Origin: Anaeromyces robustus
Lineage: Eukaryota > Neocallimastigomycota > Neocallimastigomycetes > Neocallimastigales > Neocallimastigaceae
Assembly (NCBI GenBank): GCA_002104895.1
Contig: MCFG01000437.1
Coordinates: 1 to 52,437 of the forward strand
Direction of reading: 5' to 3'
DNA: 52,437 nucleotides
The notes under the pieces were generated by a model, which was not told where the DNA came from, did no database searches, and saw only the letters and a list, made by a program, of their open reading frames with translations. Shown piece by piece: positions 39,172-50,900 of this stretch (position 1 is its first letter; the number at the start of each line of letters is the position of its first letter). Position numbers and translations under genes: made by a program.

Positions 39172-39245
39172 AAAGAGATATAAAAAATAAAAGGATTTTT
39201 ACAGATTATTTACATATTCATACAAATCCACATAAAATTTATCAT

Positions 39246-39251
39246 ATTATA

Positions 39252-39347
<96 letters not shown>
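39246..39347. repeat. (ATT)n microsatellite
   Basis: About 100 bp of pure ATT units. Confidence 0.95.
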
Positions 39348-39348
<1 letters not shown>

Positions 39349-39782
39349 CTTTTCAATATTTTTTTACTTATATTTATAATATATAAATAATATATTTAAT
39401 TTATAATAAAAAATATATAAAAATATATAAAATAAAAATAAAAATAATTAATAAAAAAAATAAAAAAAATAAAAATATAAAAATATAAAAAAAAAAATAA
39501 AAAAAAAAAGTAAAAATTAATTTTTGTTTTTTTGATAAGAGACAAACAAACTAAAAAGCAAAACAATAAAATAATTTAAGAAGACATACATAATATAATA
39601 TAAATATATTTAAATACATTTAATCTATGCATATTTTTTTTTTGCACTTTTTTGTTATTTTTATTTTTATTTTTTTGTTATTATTAAAAAAATTTTTTTT
39701 TTCATATTTATTTCATATGATTATATATTATTATTATTATAATTAAATAATAATAATAATAATAATAATAATAAGATAAAAG

Positions 39783-39982
<200 letters not shown>

Positions 39983-40778
39983 TATTATTTTTTATAATAC
40001 TTTTTCCAGTCTATTAATTAATCTTTTTTTTTTTTTTTTTTTTTTTTTTACCATTAATGATTATAGGATATTTACTTATTACTTATTTTGTTATTTAATT
40101 TTTATTTAATAAAATTTAATATATGCAATTAAAATGAGACATTTTTTGGCATTAATTATTATAAACAAACATAATCTAAAGTAATGGTTAAATTTTCATA
40201 TAAAAAATTAATTATAATTAAATTATATATATTACATTATATTATTAATATATTATTAAAATGATTTGATATAATTATAATTTAAAAATGCATTTAATTA
40301 CAGATTAAGCTAATAATAATTTAATGATAAAAACAAAATCTATTAGTAAAAATAGGTTAATAATGAAATAAAAAAAAAAATAAAAAATAAAACGAAAGAA
40401 AGAAATATTAACAATTATAAATAATAATCTTTTATGTTAGTATATTTATATATTTTTACTTAATCATTTCAATATACATTTATTAAGTATATAAATATTT
40501 ATCTATTATTAATTACTTGTCAATTTTGTATATATATACTAATTTCAATATACTATTATTAATACTTATATGAAATTAAAAGATAATTAAAAGTTTACTA
40601 TTTTTTTTTCTTCCTTTTTTTTTCTTTTTTCTTTTTTTTCTTTTTTTTTTTTATTTTAATTTTTTTTTTAATTTTCCATAAAAAATAATAAATAATAAAA
40701 TATATAATTAAATTAATATTTTTCTATATATATAATATTTTTATTTTAATTTAATAATTATAATATCAACTAATAAAA

Positions 40779-41912
40779 ATGAATTTTATTAATAGTCAAG
40801 CTTTTCAAAAGAGTTTTCAACAATTTCAAAATGGACTTAATGGTAATAGTAAAAGATATAAAGTGAAAATAAATGAAGATAAAACAAAAAATAATATAAA
40901 TGATACAATAAATAACGAAATTAAAAAAAAAAATTTATGGATTAGTGATCTTGATAAATTTTATAAAGATAGAGATGGTGATAGTTATCAACCAGCTACC
41001 TGTACTGGAAATAAAAAAGGTCTTTTTATTGGTATTAATTATTTTGGTACAAAAGCTGAACTTAGTGGTTGTATAAATGATGTTAAAAATGTTTCAGAAT
41101 TAGTTTGTGCAAGATTTGGTTTTAAAAATTGTTTATATTTAACCGATGAACAACCAGATCCTCTTAGAAAACCTACTTATAATAATATTATTAATGGTAT
41201 GAGATGGCTTGTTAAGGATGCTAAACCAGGGGATTCTTTATTTTTCCATTATAGTGGTCATGGTGGTACAGCTAAAGATACTGATGATGATGAATTAGAT
41301 GGATTTGATGAAACTATTTTACCAGTAGATTATGCTACATCAGGTCAAATTATTGATGATGTTATTTATGAATATTTAGTTAGTCCTTTACCAGAAGGTT
41401 GTCGATTAACGGCTATTTTTGATTCCTGTCATTCAGGTACAGTTATGGATCTCCCATATACTTATCAATGTGATGGTCAAATAGAAGTTATTGAAAATGA
41501 TACTAGAAAAGAAATTTTCAAAAAAGCCATAAATGTAGTAAGTACTTATATGGGTGCTGAAGCTGGTAATATTGCTACTTCAATTCTTGGTATTATTGAT
41601 GAAACTCTTGGAACTTCTACATCAAGTGCAACTACTCAACAACAAACTATTGAAAAAAGAAAACATAATGCAGAAGTTATTCAATTTTCAGGTTGTAAAG
41701 ATAATCAAACTTCTGCTGATGTAAAAATTAATAATATTTCTACAGGTGCTATGTCCTATGCAATTATTACAGCCTTAAGTGAAAATAAAAATTATACTTA
41801 TGCTGAATTTTTAACAACGATTAGACAAATTATGAAACAAAAACATTTTTCTCAAATTCCTCAACTTTCTTCAAGTCATCCAATGAATATGAATTCTACT
41901 TTTATAATGTAA
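40779..41912 (+). CDS. Type I metacaspase, paralog 2
   Basis: This intronless 377-residue protein has a short N-terminal region (MNFINSQAFQKSFQQF) with no Pro- or Thr-rich prodomain. The caspase-like body has His161 in FHYSGHGG and Cys217 in FDSCHSGT, the GLFIGINYFGT start and the DNQTSAD block. It is closest to paralog 3, sharing KRYKVKIN/KRYRVKIN, the p20 NYFGTKAEL/NYFGTQAEL region and the C-terminal SSHPMNMN. Codon choice is strongly A/T-ending, unlike paralog 3, although the proteins are alike. Both catalytic residues are intact, so it is likely active. Confidence 0.95.
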   Translation: MNFINSQAFQKSFQQFQNGLNGNSKRYKVKINEDKTKNNINDTINNEIKKKNLWISDLDKFYKDRDGDSYQPATCTGNKKGLFIGINYFGTKAELSGCINDVKNVSELVCARFGFKNCLYLTDEQPDPLRKPTYNNIINGMRWLVKDAKPGDSLFFHYSGHGGTAKDTDDDELDGFDETILPVDYATSGQIIDDVIYEYLVSPLPEGCRLTAIFDSCHSGTVMDLPYTYQCDGQIEVIENDTRKEIFKKAINVVSTYMGAEAGNIATSILGIIDETLGTSTSSATTQQQTIEKRKHNAEVIQFSGCKDNQTSADVKINNISTGAMSYAIITALSENKNYTYAEFLTTIRQIMKQKHFSQIPQLSSSHPMNMNSTFIM

Positions 41913-42482
41913 ATTATATAAATTATAAATATTAAACAAATGAAAATGAAAAAAGAAAAAAAAAATGAATAGTTAAGTATTTATTTAGTTATTCTTCCAT
42001 TTTTATTTGTCCTTAATTGGTTTTATAGAATTATACCAACTAAATTTTTATATTATATAAAACTATATCAACATAAATAAGATTAAATTTTATAATACAA
42101 AATTTATTATATTTAATAATTATATATTATATTTAATAAATATAATATTTAATATTTTTATATTACTTATTAATAATTAATATAGATTATTTGAAAAAAT
42201 AAATAAATAATAATAATAAATAAATTAAATATTGAAAATAAAAAAAAAATTATAAAAGTTTATGAGGATAAATATTTATATTTATATGTCTGTCTCGGTT
42301 TATTAAATTAATAAATTATTCATTTATTTGTTGGTTTGTATGTGTATATTAAAAATTCTTATTTATATTTAAAAATATATATTTATATATTTATATATAT
42401 TAATAAACTATAATTAATATTATATAAATTTTGACATTTAAAAGAAAAAAAACATATACATTTATGTGGATGTTAATTCTAA

Positions 42483-42552
42483 TTAATATAAATATAAATA
42501 TAAATATAAATATAAATATAAATATAAATATAAATATAAATATAAATATAAT
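42483..42552. repeat. (AAATAT)n hexanucleotide repeat
   Basis: About eleven ATAAAT/AAATAT units without interruption. Confidence 0.9.
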
Positions 42553-43019
42553 AAATATGTTTATTTTTTCAATTATATACTTGTTACTATATTATTCTTT
42601 TCTGTTACGAATTTCTTTTTATATATTTTGTATGAATTGCCATACATATATTTATATATAATTATATATAATTATTTGTATATAAAATTATTTGTATAGA
42701 ATTAGAATTCTAAAAATTAATTTTTTAATAAAAATATAACACTATTGTTTTTTTTTTTTTTTTTTTTTAATAATAGTTAAATACAAATCTTTCTCATTTA
42801 AAGTATATACTTTTATTATTTCTATTATTTTTATACGATTCTAAACGTTGTTTGTTAATTATATTACTTCTATAACATAATATAAAATATTATAATTAAA
42901 AGTAATATTTTAGTATTTAATTTATATAAAAAAAAATAATCCACATTATTATACTTAACATTAAAATTATAATTAAATAAATAAAAATTATTTGTCTGTA
43001 TTTTCATCCATTTTTAATT

Positions 43020-43242
<223 letters not shown>

Positions 43243-43519
43243 ACTCTTTATTTTTTTTATATATATTACTAGGGTTGATGGAATAACTTCTTTGGCATTT
43301 GACATATAAATTCGTTATAATAAAATTAAAAGTTTATAAATTTAAATTTAAAAATTTATCCTCCTTTTTTAAATTTTATCTTGATTATTATTTTAATAAT
43401 TAATTAATTAAAATATATTCAATTTGAAAAATTATTATTTGTTATATTTCATTAAAAATTTCTATCATTATTCCAATTATTTCTTTTTTTTTTTTACCAT
43501 ATTAAGTTGTTTCTACAAG

Positions 43520-43648
43520 ATGGCTGGGATCATTAACGTATTATTTAACGTAATTGTTACATTTATTTATTATTTATTTATTATTTACTTAATAACTGAT
43601 TGTATATCAACTAAACAAAAAATTGAAAGATATTTTGTATTTATTTAG
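43520..43648 (+). other. Short ORF, one predicted membrane segment (42 residues)
   Basis: An ATG-to-TAG frame begins MAGIINVLFNVIV and continues with a hydrophobic stretch, then a short charged tail. The first ten codons are compositionally normal; the rest is A/T-rich and hydrophobic by composition alone. It could be a small membrane protein or chance extension of a relic. I do not recognise it. Confidence 0.2.
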
Positions 43649-45336
43649 TTTAGTTAATATATTGTCATACATAAAATAAAAAAAAAAAACTTTTATTTAT
43701 TTATATTCATATATATATAATATATATTTAAATATATTAAATATATATATTGATTTTTAAATTGTCAATAAATAAAATAGTTAATCTTTAATACAAAAAA
43801 TCAATATATTTTAATATATTATAATTAAATTAGACTAAGAAATAATATATTTGACAAAATAAAGCAAAAAATGGCTGATACAATGAAAAATTTTGTTATA
43901 TATCCTTTTTTATTATATTATAATATATAGGTCTTATTAATTAAATATTCATAAAATTTATGATTTATTAATACTTAACATATAATTAACATATAATTTA
44001 ATATATGAAAGAATATAAAGTAATTAAATAAAAATTTTTTATTCTATTATCTTAGTAACAAGCCATATATAAAAAAAAAAATTTTATTATTATATAGAGT
44101 TTAAAAATTAATTAGTTAATCATATACTTATATATATTATTATTACATTAATAATATATGTATTTAATACATTATTAATATATATCATCTATTTAAATAT
44201 ATGAGTCTATTTGATAATTTATAATATATAATAATTTATAATAATTAATAACTTTCAAATAATAAATAATAAATAAATTAATAAATATATAAATAAAAAA
44301 GGATTGTTGTATGATTAATATTTATTGATATTTATAAAAAAATATATAAATAAAATAAAATAAAATAAAATAAAATGAATAATTATTAAACATATAAATA
44401 AATAAATAAATAAATATTAAATATTATATAATAACTTGTAATAATAAATATATAATATATAATATATAATAAATAACAAATTACATTGCCATTTACAAAT
44501 TAATCATTAAATATATTAATAATATACTGTTTAAGCGAATTATTAATGAGTTTATTATTATAAAGCATTATAATAATTATTATTCCATAAATAATTATAA
44601 TATAGTATTTATATAAAAAAAAAATATAATTAATCAAAATCATATAAAAATCCGTTCATTTCTCGATTATTTTATTTTTTTTTTTTTTTTCTTATTAACA
44701 TAGGTTCTTTTTTTAAAAATTTATTTTATCATAAGGAATAAACAAATAAAGGTTAATGTTTTTTTTAATAAAGATATAATATAAATTATATAGTATTGTT
44801 AAATAAGTAAATAAATATAAAATGAGATATAAACATAGAATAGGGAAAGTGAAAAAGTTGATTAATTAAAGTAGGAAAAGTGAATAAACATAAGCAATGT
44901 AAAAAAATTTAAAAATAGAAATTAAAATTGAGTTAATGAATAAAAGCTGTGTTTAATACTTTTAAATATTAAAAAAAAAAAAAAAAAAAAAAAGATAATA
45001 AAAAAGAAATTAAATAATAAATGATAAAATAATGTAAATAAATATTTTGATATATTAATATTATGTTTTGATGTAATAATGTTATGTTATATGTTATGTT
45101 ATTAATATTATGAAAAAAAAAAAAAACAGAAAATAGTAAATACATTTAATATAATAAATAAATAAAAATATACAAACAAATAGTGAAAATATAAAAATAT
45201 TTTTTTAAAATAAATTAATGTGATTTTGCAAAAAAAAAAAAAAAAAAAATATTAAATATAATAATAAATAAATAAAAAAAGTAAATAAAAGATACTAATT
45301 TTAATATTTACAAATTATAATAATAAATAGTAAAAC

Positions 45337-46524
45337 ATGGATTTCTTAAAGAATAATCTTAGCCAAGGTATCCAAAAGGTTCAACAAGAAGTTGACAAGA
45401 ACGGTGGTATCCAAAACGTTATTCAACAAGGTGTTCAAACCATTCAAAATATCCAAGGTCAAAACAAGAGATACAGAGTTAAAATTAACACTGCCAACAG
45501 TGCCTCTGAATTCACTAGAAGCATTCACGAACAAATCAAGAAACAAGGTTTATGGAACCAAGATACCGTTAAATTCTACGATGACAGAGATGGTGACAAC
45601 TTCACCCTTTCTGACTGTAGCGGTAACAAGAAGGCTCTTTTCATTGGTATCAACTACTTCGGTACTCAAGCTGAACTTAAGGGTTGTATCAATGATGTCC
45701 AAAATGTTTCTACTTTAGTTTGTAAGAGATTCGGTTTCAACAACTGTTTATATTTAACTGATGACCAACAAGATCAAAACAAAAAGCCAACTTACGATAA
45801 CATTATTAACGCTATGAGATGGCTTGTTCAAGATGCTAAGCCAGGAGATTCCTTATTCTTCCACTACAGTGGTCACGGTGGTACAGCTAAGGATGCTGAA
45901 ACTGATGAAATTGATGGTTTTGATGAAACTATCTTACCACTTGATTACAACCAAAAGGGTCAAATTGTTGATGATGTTATCTATGCTAACTTAGTTCAAC
46001 CATTACCAAAGGGTTGTAGATTAACTGCTGTTTTCGATTCCTGTCACTCTGGTACTGTTATGGATCTTCCATACACTTACCAATGTGATGGTCAAGTTGA
46101 AGTTATTGAAAACGATGTCCGTAAGGAAATTTTCAAGAAGGCTATTAATGTTGTTGGTAGTCTTATTCAAGGTGATCCAGCTGGTATTGCTTCTGCTCTT
46201 ATGGGTATTTTCGATGGATCTCTCAGCCAAGCTTCCTCTAACACTAACCAACAAGAAATTATTCAAAAGAGACAACATGCTGCTGATGTTATCCAATTAT
46301 CTGGTTGTAGAGATAACCAAACCTCTGCTGATGCCAGTATCAACAACGTTTCAACTGGTGCTATGTCCTATGCTCTTATCACTGTTTTAAGTCAAAACCA
46401 AAACATTACTTACTCTCAATTATTAACTCAAATTAGACAAATCATGAACCAAAAGCACTTCTCCCAAGTTCCACAACTTTCATCTTCTCACCCAATGAAC
46501 ATGAACGAACAATTCAAATTATAA
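45337..46524 (+). CDS. Type I metacaspase, paralog 3, C-rich codon use
   Basis: This intronless 395-residue protein has an N-terminal helix-prone Gln/Asn/Val segment (LSQGIQKVQQEVD). The catalytic body has His180 in FHYSGHGG and Cys236 in FDSCHSGT, ALFIGINYFGT and DNQTSAD. It differs from the other two paralogs mainly at third positions: AAC, TTC, ATC, TAC, CAC and AAG dominate, the pattern expected of a highly expressed gene in an A/T-rich genome. Its neighbours keep AAT, TTT, ATT and AAA. It is the best candidate for the main metacaspase activity. No signal peptide is seen, so it is probably cytosolic. Confidence 0.95.
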   Translation: MDFLKNNLSQGIQKVQQEVDKNGGIQNVIQQGVQTIQNIQGQNKRYRVKINTANSASEFTRSIHEQIKKQGLWNQDTVKFYDDRDGDNFTLSDCSGNKKALFIGINYFGTQAELKGCINDVQNVSTLVCKRFGFNNCLYLTDDQQDQNKKPTYDNIINAMRWLVQDAKPGDSLFFHYSGHGGTAKDAETDEIDGFDETILPLDYNQKGQIVDDVIYANLVQPLPKGCRLTAVFDSCHSGTVMDLPYTYQCDGQVEVIENDVRKEIFKKAINVVGSLIQGDPAGIASALMGIFDGSLSQASSNTNQQEIIQKRQHAADVIQLSGCRDNQTSADASINNVSTGAMSYALITVLSQNQNITYSQLLTQIRQIMNQKHFSQVPQLSSSHPMNMNEQFKL

Positions 46525-47192
46525 GCAAGTTAAATATTTTTACTGCTTTTAAGTTGAATTTTTTTTTTATTTCTTTAGATTTTTATTAATATCATTACCT
46601 TGTTATTAATAAAAAATTAAAATAAAATTTAAAAAAAAAGAAAAAAGAAAAAAAAATGAAATGAAAACTAAAGAATTATATAAATTAAATTCATTAGATT
46701 AAAATAATAGATGTTTTGAATTGATATAATATTATAATTATAATCACTTCAAAACATTTAATAGAGAAATAATTCTATAAATAATATAAAAAGAAGAGAA
46801 TAATTATCCAATTAATAAAATAAATTAAAAAAAAAATTAATACTTAGTTTTGAAATTTATTACATGTATTATATAATTCATAAATCCTAATGATAGAGTA
46901 TATGATCAATGATCTATATACCCCCATCTAAAGGAATAATTTATATAAAAAAAAAATTAAAATAAAAAAAAAATAATTATAAATAAATTTATGCAAATAA
47001 ATATTTTTATTATTAATATTGTTGATAAAATGTATTTTGAAAAATTGATTTATTTGGTGTGTTGTGTGTGTGATATGTTCTTATAATATATGTACATGTA
47101 GAATTAATAATGGAAAATAAATAAAACTAAATTATAATATACTTTTTTATATTTCATGAGGTATATCATTATTCACTATTTTTATTATTATT
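46525..47192. other. Intergenic A/T-rich spacer
   Basis: This region lies 3' of metacaspase 3. It has a GTGTGTTGTGTGTGTG patch at about 47057-47072. Nothing else is identifiable. Confidence 0.6.
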
Positions 47193-47327
47193 CATTATCT
47201 TAAAAATGGTCAACAATGTTTCTACAACAAGAAAATAAACTTAGGACAAAAAAAGTAAAATATTAAACGATAAATTAAACAATATTTCGTCCTCTTCTAA
47301 AGAAATTATAGAATTCTATTGGGATAG
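47193..47327 (+). mobile_element. Relic fragment of a LINE related to the downstream element
   Basis: These 135 bp align without gaps to 51241-51375 in the 3' part of the LINE ORF (constant offset 4048), with 15 mismatches by my count, about 89% identity. Thirteen of the 15 are transitions. Two tryptophan codons of the intact copy are stops here. The match ends abruptly at both sides. TCCTCTTCT occurs both inside (47290-47298) and at the right end (47329-47337). Confidence 0.88.
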
Positions 47328-47440
47328 ATCCTCTTCTGAGGACCTGTACTTCCATTCATTTGGAATGCTCAGAAGAGGGTAAATGCCTGTCGATACATGG
47401 CGACGTTAAGGGCATTTTTATGAAGTCTCCTCAATAATTG
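47328..47440. other. GC-richer islet with two nested hairpins
   Basis: CCTCTTCTGAG (47330-47340) pairs perfectly with CTCAGAAGAGG (47368-47378), enclosing TTCCA and TGGAA. Next, AAATGCC (47381-47387) pairs with GGCATTT (47411-47417), enclosing GTCG (47389-47392) and CGAC (47401-47404). Composition is far from the local A/T background. It could be a structured RNA, part of a LINE 5' UTR or a second element relic. Confidence 0.5.
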
Positions 47441-47929
47441 TTCTTTCTTCTAATAATATGTATAAGCTGGATATGCAGGAAATGAGATATTTGTATTTTC
47501 TTTTAAATTTATCTTTCATGTATTTCTGTATATTATCACTGTATGAATCTATTGTAATTGCTTTAATTATTGTATGAGCTTGATTCACTCAAAAGCATGT
47601 GCTTATACTTTATTAGAATTTAGAATAGTTATTTTTGAGTTCTTCACCTTTAACTTTTTTTTAATTTCATGAATTTAAGAATTTACAAGATTTCAAATAT
47701 ATTTACATTCGCAAAAAGAGATTTTTATAACAACTATCAATATTCTACAAGTGTTTTTATAATAGAGTAAAGAAGATAAACAATTGATAAATTTAAACAA
47801 AAGAAAAAAAAAAAAAGAAAAAATTTACATTCAGTTATTACTAGTCTACATTTTTAACTCGATTTTTTTAGTTTAGTACTTTCATTTTACTTTTTTTATT
47901 TTTTTTATCAATATTAAATATAGATCATA

Positions 47930-50900
47930 ATGGTACGAAATTTTTATAATAGTAACGAAAATAGCAATGTTTTTGTTCGTGGATTCCGCTGTTATGGAAC
48001 TGATATTAACAACACTAGCATTATCTTCATCAATGGCCTTCACTCATGGACCAATGCATATATGATGGATTTTCTGGAATCAAATCTTAAGGAATTCAAC
48101 AAGTACATTCTTTCAGTTAAACGATCTATGTGTTCTAGAGGTTGGTATTTTAGGATCAAAGTTTTATCATCTGACTTTAAATTCGATGATTTCAAAAAGA
48201 AATTTGTATCATATATCTCAAATGCTAGCTTGTCGTATAGTAATTGCACTCATTATATTCGTAAAAGGTCACTTCAACAGATCAGAAATCAACTATTTTC
48301 TCCTTCAACAAACTTTAATGATTCAATTAATAACCAAAGTAATTCTACAACAAACTTAAATGATTCAATTAATAACCAAAGTAATTCTACTACAACATCC
48401 TCACAATCTAATACTTCAGATTCTTTCCAACGCAACTCATTAGTTAGTATACACTCTAATCTCAACACTCTTAATTCTATCAAAGATAAGTTTACTTTTT
48501 GTCTCAGTTGGAATACCAATGGATGGAACCACGAAAAGAAAGATAGTATCGAATACTTTATCACATTATTCAAACCTCTTTTTCTCTGTTTTCAAGAAAC
48601 AAAGAACGGTTCTGGTGCCAATAGTAGTCAACCATGTAAAGTCACTATTCCCAATTACCGATATTTTGTTAGAAGAGCCGTTGATAGTATTCCAGGCATG
48701 AGAGGTTTATTTTTAGGTTATCATAAATCTTGTCAAGCAATACTTGAAGAGAATTCATTTAATTACATTATTTCCTTAACTAATTATAATATATACGACT
48801 CTAAATGCTCTGTTGGAAATGTATATATCCCTGTCAGCTCTCATTCTACACAAGTGAAGTGTGCTTTAGCAGAAGTTATTGATTGGCTTAATATTCATCG
48901 TGATCATGCTTCTATTCTTGTTGGGGATTTTAACATGAAAACAGTGGACCTTGAAGAAAAAATATCACCGATTAATGGTTGGATAATTTTACCTCTCAAT
49001 AGTTCAAGAATCTCTTGGGTTCAAGGTAATTTATCTTCAGATATTGATCATGCTTTGGTTAATTATAAAATGTTGAACCTTATATCTTATGCTTCCTTTA
49101 TTGATTATCACCCAGTCTCTGATCATAAACCAATGTTAGTATATTGTAAGAAAAATTTTGTTGATCTCTCCTTTACTCACCCAAAAAAGGTTGTTCAATG
49201 GAATAGAATTCGCTGTAAGGAAATGAAAAACGATATTGTTGACAATAACAAGTTTGCTATTTTAAATAATGAGATCTTTAATAATCCTTCTCTTTCTATT
49301 GATGATCTAGTTGATAAGTTTATTAATACTTCTAATTCAATTGCAGAGGACCTTGAAATTACATCTTCTACTGAAATTAGGAAATCAATGTTCCATATGT
49401 CACGTAATATTTACTGTCTTCAAAGAATCAAAAGCTTGAAGTATCGACAAATTAAAAAGAGCCATTTGGATTATGAACCTAATCAATTTATTATCCTTGT
49501 TGCATCTTATAATAAATTATGCCAATCTATTCATAAAAAATGTAATGAATTTAGAAGACAAAACTATTTATTTTGGATTAAAGTAGGCTGCGAGGCTACC
49601 TTAAAAAATGACAGCAGAAAATCATGGTCATGGATTAAGAAGAATATTAAAAATATCAATCAGGAGTTATTTATACCTCATCCTATCAGAGACCACCAAG
49701 ATAACTTAGTGTATAGTACTAAAGATCAATTAGATGTTTGGTGCAATTATTATAAGAAACTTAGTTATGACTCTACTGGACATAGCATGAATAAAAAATT
49801 CTGGAAGAATTCTCCCGCTATTAATCGTATAAAGAGTGGAAATAACATAGTATGGGATATTAACCAAGATATCAGCATTGAAGAAATCAAAAAGGCCATC
49901 CTTTCTATCCCTAACTTTAAAGCCTCAGGTCCCGATGGTATCCCTATTGAATTTTATAAAGCTTTAATTCCTGATTCCTCTTCGAATGACTCTGTAAATA
50001 ATGATTCCTATGTTCCGGCTGGTCTTAGTTGTTTCTGTTTCTTAATTAATCGTATTTGGAATGGTGATTTTCCTATTTTTTGGAATAATGCATCCATTGT
50101 TTCTATTCCAAAAAAAGGCGATCTTTCTAATTGTGATAACTATCGTGGTATCTCACTTATCAATAATGGTATTAAGATTCTTTCGAAAATTATTGCTTCT
50201 AGAATTTCTGAATATGGTATAAGTCATGGATTCATCAGACCAGAACAATTTGGCTTTCGGAATAAGGAAGAATGTATTAGTCTTTATATCTCTATTCTTT
50301 CTATTTGTCAAAGACGTAAATTCAAAGGGGAAGATACTTATATAGCTTTTCTGGATCTTAAAAAAGCTTACGATTCTGTGCCCATATATAACATCTTGTC
50401 GAAAATTTATACTCTTGGTATACAAGGAAAATGCTTTCAATTTTTGGAGAACCTATATCTGTCTTCCAAAGCTTGTGTTAAAATTAATGGACAATTTTCC
50501 GATTCCTTCAGTATACTTAAAGGAGTTCGACAAGGATGTCCCTTATCTCCTATACTTTTTAATTTGTTTATCAACGACATCTTCAACGATTGCCTGCATA
50601 ATGGTGTGAAAATAGATACTGAATATTGTTGTGGAGGATTATTTGCTGATGATATTGTTCTTTGTGCCCCTAGTAGATCTCGTATGAACAAACTTCTTCG
50701 TTTAGTTGGTAAATGGGCTAAGGACAACGAGATGACTTTTGGAATTAATAAATGTGGCACATTAGCTGTTAGACATGAAAATTCGGAATATATTCTTAGA
50801 GAGGACCCTACCTTTTATTTAACAGGAATCGCAATCCCTAAAACAGATTGTTATACTTACCTTGGTGTTCCCTTTCACAAAACTCTAGATTTAAAATTCG

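Noticed and set aside
47328-47440. HDV-like or hammerhead ribozyme at the LINE 5' end
   Set aside because: The CATGGCGAC stretch recalls the HDV J4/2 region, but the required P1 and P2 pairings are not present and no hammerhead core motif is found.
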